Shown in pieces: positions 1 through 10,800 of a DNA stretch of 64,000 bases. The position numbers and the translations under genes were made by a program. This DNA is from Crotalaria pallida (Eukaryota > Streptophyta > Magnoliopsida > Fabales > Fabaceae). The stretch lies in assembly GCA_037953625.1 (NCBI GenBank), contig CM075650.1, positions 18,729,501 to 18,793,500 on the forward strand. The letters run 5' to 3'. The notes below the pieces were generated by a model, which saw only the letters and a program-made list of their open reading frames with translations, was not told the origin of the DNA and did not search any database. Each line of letters starts with the position of its first letter. Position 1 is the first letter of the stretch.

Positions 1-1621
1 AAATACTAGAGTATTTCGTGATCTTCTGGGAAGCTTGCATCAGAAAATACTCGAGTTTTTTACCAAATACTCGAGTGTTTTACCAAATACTCGAGTATTT
101 TTGACAGCAGATGCACTACAACTTGGTTTTAACATACCATTTTCAATTCTAATCAATTCCAACTTAAACCAATGATCAACAAAGCTTTACATACACAAAT
201 TTAACATGTCTCAACACAGAGATCGCATCAATTCACAGAAAATCATAATCATTCATCAATTATGCATGAAAATCACATATTATGCAACTTCAAGTACCAA
301 TTTCAATTCTATTCATTTTTGGCATAATTTCAGCATTGATTAAGCTCACATGCAACCAAATAAACTTGCCTTAGCATGTAGCATGCCTCAGATTGGCCTC
401 CAAGCCATATTCCTATTTCAATCTATGCCCTTAGAGTCTCATGGTGACTCATCCTACTTTCTAATGCAATTTAATCTTATTCTAGCAAATGGTAAGCTTC
501 CCCCATACCTTAGGGTCGTTCTTGAACAAAAACTCCGCAGAGAACAACAACCAAATGCTCTAACCACTTCCCACCCGAACTTGCATAACAGATTCAGCAG
601 AGGTTCAAAACCACATCAATCGACATTCGAATCATGCATAAAAATTGGGGAAATTGGTTAGACTATGTCCTCTATAACATGAAATTTGAAAACCAATAAA
701 TTTCAGACCAAGAGAAGGCTTGATCTTACCACAATCGAAGCTCAAAGTCGGCTCTCTGAATCTGAAAATCTAGTTTGGCAGATTTCAACCCCTAACTTTG
801 CAGGCCCATAACCTTTTGACCAGAGACTCAAATTTAACAAACTTGGTATCAAATCGAAGCTCGTTGAAAGAGCTTTCCAATGGTATATCACACGTGAGGT
901 AACTCTCAAGGAGGAGAGAGAATCGAAGGCAAGAAGGTGACGGGTCTAAACAGAGTTCTGGTTTTTGGCAGATTTGAAGCTCTAACTTGCAGAGCTCACT
1001 ACTCCTCACACACTCAACCTTAGCTCACGATTTATGACTCTTTTCAAAGCTCTGGATGTGAGCTTCGAAACGGTGTATGATTTGTTCTAGGAGACTCAGG
1101 GACGAAGACGAATTGAGAGCTCGAAGTTTAGAACCCTAAAAACTCGATTTTCAGATCAGCTTCAGCAAAAATCCCTCAATTCTCTCAACCATGGCGTTAT
1201 ATGGATTGATTGAGTGCCCATGCACAGCGACACGAGTCCATGGACGTGTTGCTGAGTTGCTAACGTGTTAACTCGTGAGGTATTCGAGTGGGTGACTCAC
1301 CAAACGCACCAACTCGTGCAATGCTGTCCAGAATACTCGAGTATCTTCAAAAATACTCGAGTATTTTGACCAGTTTTCACTAAAAACTTTGTTTAATTAA
1401 TTTTAACTCCAAAAGACCTTCCATTATTGTTTTTAGGTCCTTCCCAAGGACTTAATTGCAAAATTTAATATTTTATGGAAAAACCACATCATAAAATATT
1501 CTCTCATAATATATGTAGCTATACATATATTGCAAACCAAAAATCAAATATGGAACTATTATTTATTTAAAAAAAACATTTTACTAACATTTATTCGGAA
1601 GACGAAATTAGGGGTGTTACA
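1..1621 (-). repeat. LTR fragment A (gypsy-like), CTCGAG-word family
   Basis: Read on the minus strand it begins TGTAACACCCCTAATTT at 1621, the typical terminus of plant Tekay-like LTRs. It runs off the left edge of the window, so its other end is unseen. The palindromic word AAATACTCGAGTATTT recurs, with CTCGAG cores at 50, 70, 90, 1337 and 1357 and a degenerate copy at 1-16. No polypurine tract follows 1621, so this looks like a solo or truncated LTR. Its backbone matches LTR B at 2080-3567: both hold a stretch starting AGGTCCTTCCC (1435 and 3369) and a stretch containing ATACCATTTTCA. No coding sequence was seen. Confidence 0.7.
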
Positions 1622-3567
1622 CTCTGACGTTCATCCTTTACTTCACATATGTACTCAACAGTACGTTGTACTCCTAGTTGTACAACATTCGTACATTCTA
1701 CACTGAATGTACACGACAAGCTTGGAAATGATACATAACGCGCTCCTCGAGCAGCGTGCTGTCGTCCAATACGGAATAATCATATCATCAGCGTATTACT
1801 CTCGCTGGCCACATCGTCAACCATAATGTGTCATCAAGCGAGCCGTCAGTTGGCACTCCTAGAGGCCCACCTCATGTTATTAAAACATGACAAACGATCT
1901 ACATCCGAACTGCAGAATGAATGCAATTTAACTTAAAAGAATTGATTGGTATATCACATTTAATAATGTCTCCCATTATTAATCCCATAATCATTCATAC
2001 CATCATTAATCAATTCCTTTAAGTCTCAGGTTATATGAATGATTAGTATTTAAGTATAACACAATGTTTCAGAATTAAAAATGGTATTTTTAAGTATTTT
2101 CAACACTGGTAATCGATTATCAGAGTCTGGTAATCGATTACTATGTGTATTTTACCCAGTCTGTACAAAATGCAAATGGGTAATCGATTATCAGATCGTG
2201 GTAATCGATTATCCATGACAGCAGAACACTAAAAATTGGGTTTTGACATACCATTTTCATTTCTAACCATTTCTAACTTATTCTAACCATTCATACACCT
2301 CAAAAATCACATTTTAGGCATGTTCCAAATCAGAAACAGAATCAAATCATAGAATTCATAAGAGTTCTCATAATTATGCATAAATTTACATATTAAGCAA
2401 CATAACATATCAAATTGTAAATCATGCATTAATCTATCAATTTTATCTTTCAAATAGTTCACAATCATCATATAGAATCTGCTCCAAGTCCTGAAACAAT
2501 GAGTGTTGGTCTCCAAACCAAAGTTCAATAACATACTAAGCCCTTAGAGTCTCTTGGTGACTCTCTAATCAAAATACATGCTTTTAAACTCTATCTAGTG
2601 TATAATCAACTTTCCCTTACCAAAATAGACGTGATCAAACAGAAACTTGCAAGAGATTTGCTCCAGAATTCTCAGACCCTTAATGAGCAGCACATGCAGA
2701 CAGTTTTGAGCATGGGTTCAAAACCAGAGATTTTGACAAATTGAACATGCATAAGAATTAGGGAAAATAGTTAGGCTTTATTCTTTGCAACATGGACAAG
2801 AGAATGGAACAAATCTGGGATCAATAGGGCTCATGAGCTTACCAAAATCAACTCCTAAAGTAAGCTCCAGGAATCAGAATTTCTTTTCTGCATAATTGAT
2901 GCACTGACTTTGATAGCTCGATTTTTCCTCCACACACACTCTCAGCTCACAATTCTTATGTCTTTGTAAAGCTCTAGATGTGAGCTTCACAACTGTGTAT
3001 GATTTGTGTGTTATTTTTTGAAATTAAAGAAGAACGAAAGGGACGAATCTATGAACCCTAACTTCAGAAATTACATGCAACACTTGAAGAAATTCGGCAA
3101 AATGAGCTCCAATCCGGCTCCAGTCATGTTTTTATAGCCAAATTCCAGAAGCATACATGTTGACGCGTGTTATGGGACGTGTTTCAGTCTTAATTTCGTG
3201 TCAACCATGGGAAATTTTGGTGTTGACTCATCAAACACACTATGAACTGGTGCTGCTGCACTTTGGTAATCGTTTACTATATCGTGGTAATCGATTACCA
3301 CGACTGAAATTTCCAAAAATTAATATTTTAATTTTTTTCTCTCCAAAAACCTTTATAATATTGCATTTAGGTCCTTCCCAAGGACTTCACTGCAAAACTA
3401 ACATTTTCACTTCAAATTAATTATCAAAACCATTTTTTATTCTTCTTTTACTAAACAAATACATACACACATATTTTTAATCGAAAATTAAATAAAGATA
3501 ATTAATTATAAAATAAATTTATAATTAACTTTTACTTAATCAGGGATTAAAAATTAGGGATGTTACA
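1622..3567 (-). repeat. LTR fragment B, ATCGAT-word relative of LTR A
   Basis: On the minus strand it starts TGTAACATCCCTAATTT at 3567. The word TGGTAATCGATTACCA or close variants occurs with ATCGAT cores at 2112, 2133, 2183, 2204 and 3290, plus a decayed copy near 3264. The backbone is homologous to LTR A, including the stretch before the terminus and the text after the distal word cluster. The inner limit is uncertain; 1622-2040 may be the rest of this LTR, cut by the start of LTR A at 1621. No primer site or polypurine tract flanks 3567, so it is probably solo or truncated. Confidence 0.6.
1651..1712 (-). repeat. Three consecutive hairpins in LTR B
   Basis: Three adjacent perfect inverted repeats: 1651-1664 (arms GTACT/AGTAC), 1665-1686 (arms GTTGTAC/GTACAAC) and 1691-1712 (arms GTACATTC/GAATGTAC). 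On the minus strand the first loop with its neighbours reads CTGTTGAG, close to the loop CTGTTTGAGG of the hairpin row in the LARD LTR at 38675-38949. Stems differ and loops are short. An RNA role is inference. Confidence 0.6.
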
Positions 3568-4576
3568 TAAATTATATGAAATTACAACTTAAAAAAAATT
3601 GTTAAATTTTTCTTTAAAACTTTAATTTTGTTTATTTAAATTGTTCGTGTGAACTTAAAACAAATTAAAAAAAATAGTTAATCATTTTGGGTTTTTTCAA
3701 AATACTAAGACATTTGAATTTGTTTCAAAATTCAAATGATTTAAGCATCCCGTTATCTGGTGGAGGGAAATAATTTGGAAAATTTAGTCAAACTGTTTGG
3801 AGGGAAATAATTTTTCGAAGCCCTCCAACACTTTTTGAAATACCTTCTCTATTTTTTTTTGTGTAGCAAAAGTGAGAAGTTGGAGATGGAATTTATCGTT
3901 CCCTTCTTACAGAAGTTGGAAACGGTCTTCCTCTGCATTATCTGCCACCGAGTGCAGCCTCGGTTTGTCGTGTATTGCAGCATAAAGGAGATTTGCATTA
4001 ACCCTTTCAGGTTTGTCCATATACTTTGATAAACATTAATTGCGTTTTACATACGAATGCAAATAATTGTTTTCCTAATTTTCAATGGAAATACATTCAA
4101 TTACCATTTGAAGAAAACCCTAATTTTCAATTCCAGAATCATGAAAGAGGGTTATGCTAGCTGTGGTTGGAAAGCACCTGTTGGTAGCTTATTTTCTTTA
4201 AAGAGGTTATGTAATTTTCATGAAAGAGGGTTATGTAATTTCCATTTACAAGAGCTATTTAAATACAAGATTTCTTTAAAGCCCCTGCTATGGTAGCTTA
4301 TTTTCGATTAATGGGTCCCTTTCTTAGCCTGTTAATCTGTTAGGAAGGACTGTGTTTTGTTGTCTTCTAGTGTGATAGATAGCTTATTTACCTTTAGTAT
4401 GGGTATTTAGTCGTGGGATGTTTGATTTTGTGAGTTTTTGAAGTTTGTATGTTGCATAAGGTTTGTTCAATCAATTTGTCTTTTAGCCTGTTGACCGGAG
4501 ATAATATAAATAAAAAATTAAGTTTCATGTTTATGGGTACTTTTTCGTAATCGTTGCCCCTGTAATGAGGGTCTGG
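3568..4576. other. Host segment without recognisable gene
   Basis: About 1 kb of AT-rich sequence between LTR B and the gypsy insertion. A possible exon lies near 3870-4010, between an acceptor-like T-tract ending GTGTAG and a CAG/GTTTGT donor-like site, but I recognise no protein in it. Short direct repeats occur near 4139 and 4219 (CATGAAAGAGGGTTATG). Before the gypsy insertion this segment was continuous with 23213 onward. Confidence 0.5.
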
Positions 4577-4581
4577 ATTTG
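4577..4581. repeat. Target-site duplication ATTTG, left
   Basis: ATTTG directly precedes the left LTR and recurs exactly at 23213-23217 after the rightmost LTR end. A perfect 5-bp duplication is what a gypsy integrase leaves, and it shows that the whole 4582-23212 block descends from one insertion. Confidence 0.85.
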
Positions 4582-4937
4582 TGTGACGACCCAACTTTCT
4601 ATTCTAAATTTAATACTTATATTCAAAAATACAACCATTTTTTTTCCTTTATTCAAGGTTAGGTCATCATCCATTTCAACCTTTGCGGAAATCATTAAAC
4701 ATCATGAAGGAAAAACACTCATGTTATATTTCATCCCAAGGGAAAATTACGTTTCCATTACGTCCAAAAACTGTCAACATTGAGCTTAACATAAGTACTC
4801 TAGGTCATTACATTATATTACATATCTTACAACAAAATTTATAATAACCTAGAGCAACTGGTTCGAAACTCAAATATAACATAAATAAGAGAAACCTGAT
4901 GAGTCGCATTATCCACATTCCTACATCCCAACTCAAC

Positions 4938-5420
4938 TCAATCATCAGTTCCCCACTGACTGCCGGTTGAGTTGTCCATGAAATCATCATCAGCCACCGG
5001 ATCGGCATCCTCCACCGGATCCTCATCCTCTATCGGATCCTCATCCTCCTCCTCCTCATGTGCCGGTTCAGATGGCACATACACCGGAGTCCGAGATCGG
5101 GCTCTAGTGGAAGGACGAGAGGGAGCAGGTACCTCCAAAATTATTCTTTCCTCAGAGGGTGATGGACTTGGTGGAAGGGTGCGTCTCGTAAAACGTCTTG
5201 GCGGTGGTGGTGGTGTTCCATGCCGAAACACAAAATTTGGCGGAATGTGCATAATGTACATCATTGGGATTCTCGTCCGACGCGGGCGCATTCGGGACCA
5301 TGGGTTTGGGTGACGGAAAGTAACTTCCACGTCCCCTTCATAGATAGCCCGATGATCCTCGAAGTTCCACTCCCCATTAGGGAGCGGCCTCATCTCCACG
5401 CAAATCATGTTCCTGGCCAT
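4938..5420 (-). CDS. LTR-embedded 160-aa ORF, proline-rich then acidic
   Basis: An open frame of 160 codons lies inside the LTR on the same strand as pol. It starts with ATG three bases after a good 3' splice site (pyrimidines then TTGTAG, ending at 5424). Residues 1-70 are mixed and basic, with a WNFEDHRAIYEGDVEVTF stretch. Residues 75-110 are rich in Pro, Arg and Ser. Residues 115-155 are strongly acidic (EEEE and DPxxDxDP repeats). I know no matching domain. The same ORF occurs in the other complete LTR (12622-13104) with five differences, all amino-acid changing, and no stop or indel. That gives no sign of purifying selection since insertion. It may be a real small accessory protein of the element or a chance frame kept open by low age. 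Confidence 0.45.
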   Translation of the reverse strand: MARNMICVEMRPLPNGEWNFEDHRAIYEGDVEVTFRHPNPWSRMRPRRTRIPMMYIMHIPPNFVFRHGTPPPPPRRFTRRTLPPSPSPSEERIILEVPAPSRPSTRARSRTPVYVPSEPAHEEEEDEDPIEDEDPVEDADPVADDDFMDNSTGSQWGTDD

Positions 5421-5583
5421 GACCTACAAGAAGGGATTAGGAGTGAGTCATAGCTAAATACAATAACAAATGAGCATAACAGTGGCTAGAAATAACAAGC
5501 ACAAGTTTTCAAATAGCAATAATAAATGCATATGTATATGCTCAAACTGTCTTTTTTTATAATATTTCAATTAGTGTCGTGAT

Positions 5584-5793
5584 GCATGCCTACTCCTCAT
5601 TCATGCTACGCGGTTTGGCATCCGAGTATCTCAGGCTCGGGATATTCTCAATCCTATATTTCATCAAACCGGAGCGTATCCACAACCCATGCGTCACGAT
5701 TGATTGGGAACTAGCCTTCATAACATTTTCATGTTACGGAATCCAAATCATCATAACATCTTCAGTGCTATGGCATCACAGCTTATTCAATGC
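5584..5793 (-). repeat. Row of seven short hairpins in the Tekay LTR
   Basis: Short inverted repeats follow one another: 5584-5606 (GCATG/CATGC), 5622-5640 (CCGAG/CTCGG), 5642-5659 (ATAT/ATAT), 5675-5693 (CGTAT/ATGCG, one mismatch), 5721-5736 (TAACAT/ATGTTA), 5752-5772 (CATA/TATG) and 5773-5793 (GCAT/ATGC). On the element strand several loops contain TTGTGG, TTGAGA, CTGAGA or ATGAGG, recalling the loop TTTGAGG/TTTGTGG of the LARD hairpins. The row lies just before the acceptor at 5424. The right LTR has the same row at 13268-13477. Individually the stems are weak; the spacing and the shared loop are what stand out. Confidence 0.5.
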
Positions 5794-6104
5794 TGCGGAA
5801 TACGTCTAACTATGCCAAATTCCACAATCGAAATCGGAGCAACTCCATGCATGTCAATGCCACACATACTTTTCATTTTATTTCTTTCTTTTACATCACA
5901 TCCTTGAACATCATGTCTCCAATATAGAGACCCAAAGTTCATAATCCTTCTTAATTACAATTCACCTTTTCTTTTGCATTAACTGGTGCTTGTGCTTTCC
6001 AAAAATTCCATCAGCGGCCCAGCCACTTTGTGATGGTTTTATACAATAGGAATTAATCATATTATTTAATAAGTGCAACGACCCCATTTAGGACTCCCAA
6101 AATA

Positions 6105-6260
6105 TCAACCAAGTGAGTAAAGACTTCCACTGGGACGTGGGAACAAAATCAACCAAATGGGTGTACGCACCTCCATTGGGACATCCTGTCCGAATATGTC
6201 AACCACTGAATGAAATTCCAGTAGGACTCATCCAGGATAAAAATCAACCAATGGGATTAA
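6105..6260 (-). repeat. ~45-bp degenerate tandem repeat in Tekay LTR
   Basis: The marker TCAACCA recurs at 6105, 6149, 6199 and 6244, each followed by text like CTCCATTGGGACATCC or CCAGTAGGACTCATCC. The period is 44-50 bp and the copies are diverged. The same block occurs in the right LTR near 13789-13940. It sits just upstream of the hairpin row on the element strand, the same order as in the LARD LTR. Confidence 0.55.
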
Positions 6261-6359
6261 GAGAAATAATTAGGATTTAATAACATAGGAGATTAGACGA
6301 GTTAATCTTTAATAAAATTATAGAAAAGTAAATGTTTCCTTGAAAAATTCATTGAATTA

Positions 6360-6475
6360 CTCGAGTAGTTCTTTGTCTACTCGAGTGTTCTTGTGAAACT
6401 ACTCGAGTCCTTAAGAAATACTCGAGTGTTCTTCCACTTTTCCAGAATACTCGAGTCTTTCTTAAATTACTCGAG
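6360..6475 (-). repeat. Cluster of six CTCGAG words
   Basis: CTCGAG cores at 6360, 6380, 6402, 6421, 6450 and 6470, most inside ACTCGAGT and spaced about 20-30 bp. The right LTR repeats the cluster near 14044-14159. It lies inside the predicted LTR intron. A protein-binding or recombination role is conjecture. Confidence 0.7.
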
Positions 6476-7395
6476 TGTTTTTACTGCAACAGCACCAGTT
6501 TCTGCACTTTGCAATGTCAATTCGATTTCTGAGCCTTGTCCTTCCATTCTTATGCAAAACAGTAACATAGACTCATGAAACAAACATGTTAGAACATGAA
6601 ATCAACACTGAAACAACATCAAATACAGTAATTCACAGAATCAACATAAACTTAGAAAATAACCATTTTAAGATATGAAATTCATTTCCACTTGATTTTA
6701 ACTTCGAAAATTGATCCAGTGAGCATTATTAGGTCCATTTAAACTTGTTTGACTTAGAAAACCTTGGGTTTATGACCTCCATGTCATATTCCCAATTCCA
6801 ACTTCATCCCTTGATGAACCTTGTGAGGTTCCTACATTTCTAGCTTGAAATTACTCATTCTAGTATTTAGGTAACTCCTCCCTTACCTTAGAGAAGCTAA
6901 ACAAAGTATAGATTGATCAAAAGAGTAACTGGATTCGAATTTGGTTTCTGGACTTGGTGCAAAACAGTTGCACTGGCTGACTTTGGCAATCAATTGCACC
7001 ACGAATAAGGCATGAAACAGAACGAAACAAGTTAGCTTCAAAAACTAGGAAGTACTAACTTTAAATGAAAACAAGTTTGTAATCGAAAGGGTTCCTGGAT
7101 TTACCAAACGGATTCAATGAAAAAGGGTGTTTGGTGCTGAACTTTGCTCTGTTTTTGCAGCTTCAAGATCTCAACTTTGGACACCTAGAACTTGATCTAC
7201 AGCAAGCCTTTTGAAGTGATTTCGAGTTCTAATTCAAGAATGGAATCAGAACTTCAGTTTGTGTTTAGGTTTCAAGGGAAATGGGTAAGGATTGAGAGAG
7301 AACGAAGGGATCAAAGTAAGCTCTGTAAAACAGAGGAACTTCTTGTCAAATTCGGGTTTCAAGAGACTTTTGAGCGTTTGAGCTTCAATGGCCAA

Positions 7396-7404
7396 TTATT
7401 TATA
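7396..7404 (-). promoter_or_regulatory. LTR TATA box (TATAAATAA)
   Basis: On the minus strand TATAAATAA lies about 360 bp inside the 5' end of the LTR, after the U3 word cluster. It is followed about 30 bp later by an A/C-rich stretch suited to a start site. The same box is at 15072-15080 in the right LTR and persists in the truncated LTRs near 18961 and 22850. Confidence 0.6.
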
Positions 7405-7525
7405 AGCTAGGATTACCTTCCTTCGAAGTAAGGTGCAGCTTTGTGCTTGTCATGTCAAGAAACCGCGTTTTGGTGCGAAAATTAAATGAAACCGACTTAT
7501 ACACTTAACCAGACTGCTCGATTTA

Positions 7526-7670
7526 CTCGAGTCTTTTGCATTATACTCGAGTACTTTTCAGAAACTCAAGAACACTCGAGTCCTTTCTGAAATACTCGAG
7601 TCTTTTGGCTAAAAATTCAAATTTTCAAACAGATAATGGTTTTACTCGAGTCCCCTCTAAAATACTCGAG
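7526..7670 (-). repeat. U3 cluster of six CTCGAG words
   Basis: CTCGAG at 7526, 7546, 7575, 7595, 7645 and 7665, upstream of the TATA box on the element strand. The cluster is repeated in the right LTR (15202-15348) and in both truncated LTRs (19091-19237 and about 22980-23125). Its place in U3 fits an enhancer-like array, but nothing here proves it. Confidence 0.7.
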
Positions 7671-7759
7671 TAAAATGACCTAATTTTAGAAAATTCATTA
7701 TTTTATTCAACACATTTATTTAAATAATTTATTTGTTTATAAAAATACAGGGTCTTACA

Positions 7760-7773
7760 TCCTCCCCCACTTA
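7760..7773 (-). promoter_or_regulatory. Polypurine tract
   Basis: On the element strand TAAGTGGGGGAGGA directly precedes the LTR start TGTAAGACCC. This is the plus-strand priming site of reverse transcription. Copies occur at 15436-15449 and 19325-19338 before the other LTRs. Confidence 0.8.
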
Positions 7774-7801
7774 AATAGAATTTCGTCCTCGAAATTCCGA
7801 T

Positions 7802-10800
7802 TTATATAAATAGATGTGGATATTCATTCCTCATCTCAGACTCTAATTCCCATGTGGAGTCAGACGCTCCACCCTGTCCCCAAAGAACTCGTACTAACGG
7901 GATCTCTTTCCCTCGCAACTTCTTGATCCTTCTATCTTTTATTCCCACGGGTCCAACATCAAACGTGAGATTTTCTTTCAGCGGTATCAAATCTTGTTGC
8001 AATTGCACAACCGAAGATGGATCTTGGATAAATTTGCGAAGCTGAGAGACGTGGAATACGTTGTGCAGATTGGACAGAAATGGGGGTAAAGCGATCTGAT
8101 ATGCGACAGGACCCACTCGTTTTAAAATCTGATAAGGGCCGATGAACTTAGGAGATAGCTTCTTTGGCTTCATCACCCTTCCAATTCCAGTCGTTGGCAC
8201 GACTCGCAGGAATACATGATCCCCCTCTTGAAATTCGAGCTTGGATCTTCGCTGATCGGCATAACTCTTCTGACGACTTTGTGCGATCTTCATCTTCTCT
8301 TGGATAGTCCTTACCTTTTCAGTCGTTTCTTGAACTAATTCAGGTCCGATGAGAGCATTCTCCCCCACTTGAAACCAACAAAGCGGGGTTTTACATTTTC
8401 TTCCATATAGAGCTTCGTACGGGGCCATATCGATGCTTGCGTGATAACTATTATTGTAGGTGAACTCCACAAGCGGCAATAACCGATCCCAACCTTCCTG
8501 ATATTCCAGAACACATGCTCGAAGCAGGTCTTCCAAAGATTGAATCGTCCTTTCTGATTGATCATCGGTTTGAGGGTGATAAGCAGAACTCATCCTCAAC
8601 TGCGTTCCCAACGCTTGATGTAAACTCTGCCAGAACCGGGACACGAAACGGGGATCACGATCCGATACGATACTCGAGGGAATTCCGTGCAATCTAACAA
8701 TCTCCTTAATGTACAATCTTGCAAGCTTCTCCAACGGATACTGCATGTTGATGGGAATGAAATGTGCAAACTTCGTTAAGCGATCAACCACAACCCAAAT
8801 TGCATCAAAGCCTTCTCTTGTTCTTGGAAAACCACTCACAAAATCCATGGCTATTCCATCCCACTTTCATTCTGGTATGCTCAAGGGTTGCAGTTGTCCT
8901 CCAGGCTTCTTATGCTCGATCTTCGCCTTTTGGCAGACAAGGCAAGACGCTACATAAGACGCAACATCTTTCTTTAGTCCGGACCACCAAAACATCCTCT
9001 TCAGGTCTTGATACATCTTTGTTGATCCAGGATGCATACTCAGCTTGCTCTTGTGGGCTTCCTCTAATACAGTTCTCCTTAATTCTTGATTCGCCGGGAT
9101 GCAGATTCGATCCCTGAATCTCAGAATGCCATCGGATCCTAATTGGAAATCCGGTTCCACTCCTTCCATTCCTAATCTTTTCTTCTCTAGAAGCTCCTTG
9201 TCCACTTGTTGTAGGTCTCGAACTTGACCCACAAACTCATTTGTGATTTGCAATATTCCTAGCTTGACGCAATTCGGCTTGAACTGAATTGCCAAATTCA
9301 AGTTTCGGAATTCTTCAATTAGCTGAGCTTCTTTTACCATCATTGTACTCACGTGCAGCATCTTCCTACTGAGAGCGTCGGCTACAACATTAGCTTTGCC
9401 GGGGTGGTAATGCAATTCGAATTCATAATCTTTCAGGAATTCCATCCACCTACGTTGCCTCATATTCAGCTCCTTTTGGTCGAAGAGATACTTCAAACTT
9501 TTATGGTCGCTGAATACTTGGAACGTATTACCATACAGGTAATGTCTCCAAATCTTCAAAGCAAAGACAATGGCAGCCAATTCCATGTCGTGAGTAGGAT
9601 AGTTCCCTTCATGCACCTTCAGCTGACGAGATGCATAAGCAACAACTTTCCCTTCTTGCATCAAGACACAACCCAAACCTTGTCGGGATGCATCACAATA
9701 AACATCGAAGCTTTTCCTAGGATCGGGCAAAGTTAACACTGGAGATGATGTTAACCTGTCCTTTAATGTCTGGAAGCTAACTTCACACTTCTCGTCCCAG
9801 ACAAAAGGTTGCTCCTTCCGGGTTAAACGAGTCAACGGAAGAGCCAACTTGGAAAAACCTTCAATGAACTTCCGATAATATCCAGCTAACCCAAGAAAAC
9901 TTCTTATTTCAGTAACCGTCTTTGGTCTTTCCCATTGCAAAACTGATTCTACTTTGACCATTTCCACAGCCACACCATCCTTTGAAATTATATGACCCAA
10001 GAAATTGACTTTTTCAAGCCAAAATTCACACTTGGCCAGCTTAGCATATAATTTCTTCTCCCTCAAGGTCTCTAAAATGATCTTCAAATGATTAGCGTGC
10101 TCCTCCGGATTCTTCGAATAGATGAGAATATCATCGATAAACACCACGACGAAGGAATCCAGGTAGGGTCGGAACACTCTATTCATGTAATCCATGAATA
10201 TTGCTGGAGCATTGGTCAATCCAAATGGCATCACCACATATTCGTAGTGTCCATATCATGACCGAAAAGCAATCTTCGGTATATCTTCCTCCTTAACTCT
10301 GATCTGATGATATCCTGACCTCAGATCAATCTTTGAAAATACCGATGCTCCTCTCACTTGATCTATCAAATCATCAATTCTTGGCAACGGGTACTTGTTC
10401 TTGATGGTAATCTTGTTTAGTTGCCTATAATCAATGCACATCCTCATTGATCCATCCTTCTTCTTCACGAATAAAACTGGCGCTCCCCAAGGCGACACAC
10501 TTGGTCTGATGAATTGCTTCTCTAACAAATCTTCCACTTGCTTCTTCAATTCAGCTAATTCTGCTGGAGCCATACGATAAGGGGCGATAGAGATAGGGCC
10601 AGTACCGGGGACTAGGTCAATACTGAATTTTATCTCTCGATGCGACGGCAAACCGGGCACTTCATCGGGAAACACCTCGGGAAACTCTCGAATAATCGGA
10701 ATGCCTTCGATTTTTGCTTCCTCCTTCTTTTCTTCAGCGATGGCCGAAAATAGGCACACGTAACCTCCAAGTTGCTTGGCCGGCGACTTCTCACTCGGGA

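Larger units (their letters stand above)
5424..7104 (-). other. Possible intron inside the Tekay LTR
   Basis: On the element strand a donor-like TTTG/GTAAAT occurs at 7104, about 290 bp after the TATA box. A strong acceptor (CCCTTCTTGTAG) ends at 5424, just before the ATG of the LTR ORF. The 1.68-kb span would hold the second word cluster, the 45-bp repeat and the hairpin row. The donor is only moderately good. Splicing is inferred, not seen. Confidence 0.35.
4582..7759 (-). repeat. 3' LTR of Tekay-like element (3178 bp)
   Basis: Plus strand starts TGTGACGACCC and ends CAGGGTCTTACA, so on the element strand it is TG...CA. It is almost identical to 12265-15435; a few SNPs and one 8-bp indel near 6585 are seen. 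In element order it holds: six CTCGAG words (7526-7670), a TATAAATAA promoter box, a possible donor at 7104, six more words (6360-6475), a ~45-bp tandem repeat, a hairpin row, an acceptor at 5424 and a 160-codon ORF. It is bounded on the right by the polypurine tract. Confidence 0.92.

Noticed and set aside
8515..9736. Plus-strand ORFs inside pol (82-127 codons), repeated in copies 2 and 3
   Set aside because: They are antisense shadows of RT/RNase H/integrase and are conserved only because the pol copies are near-identical.
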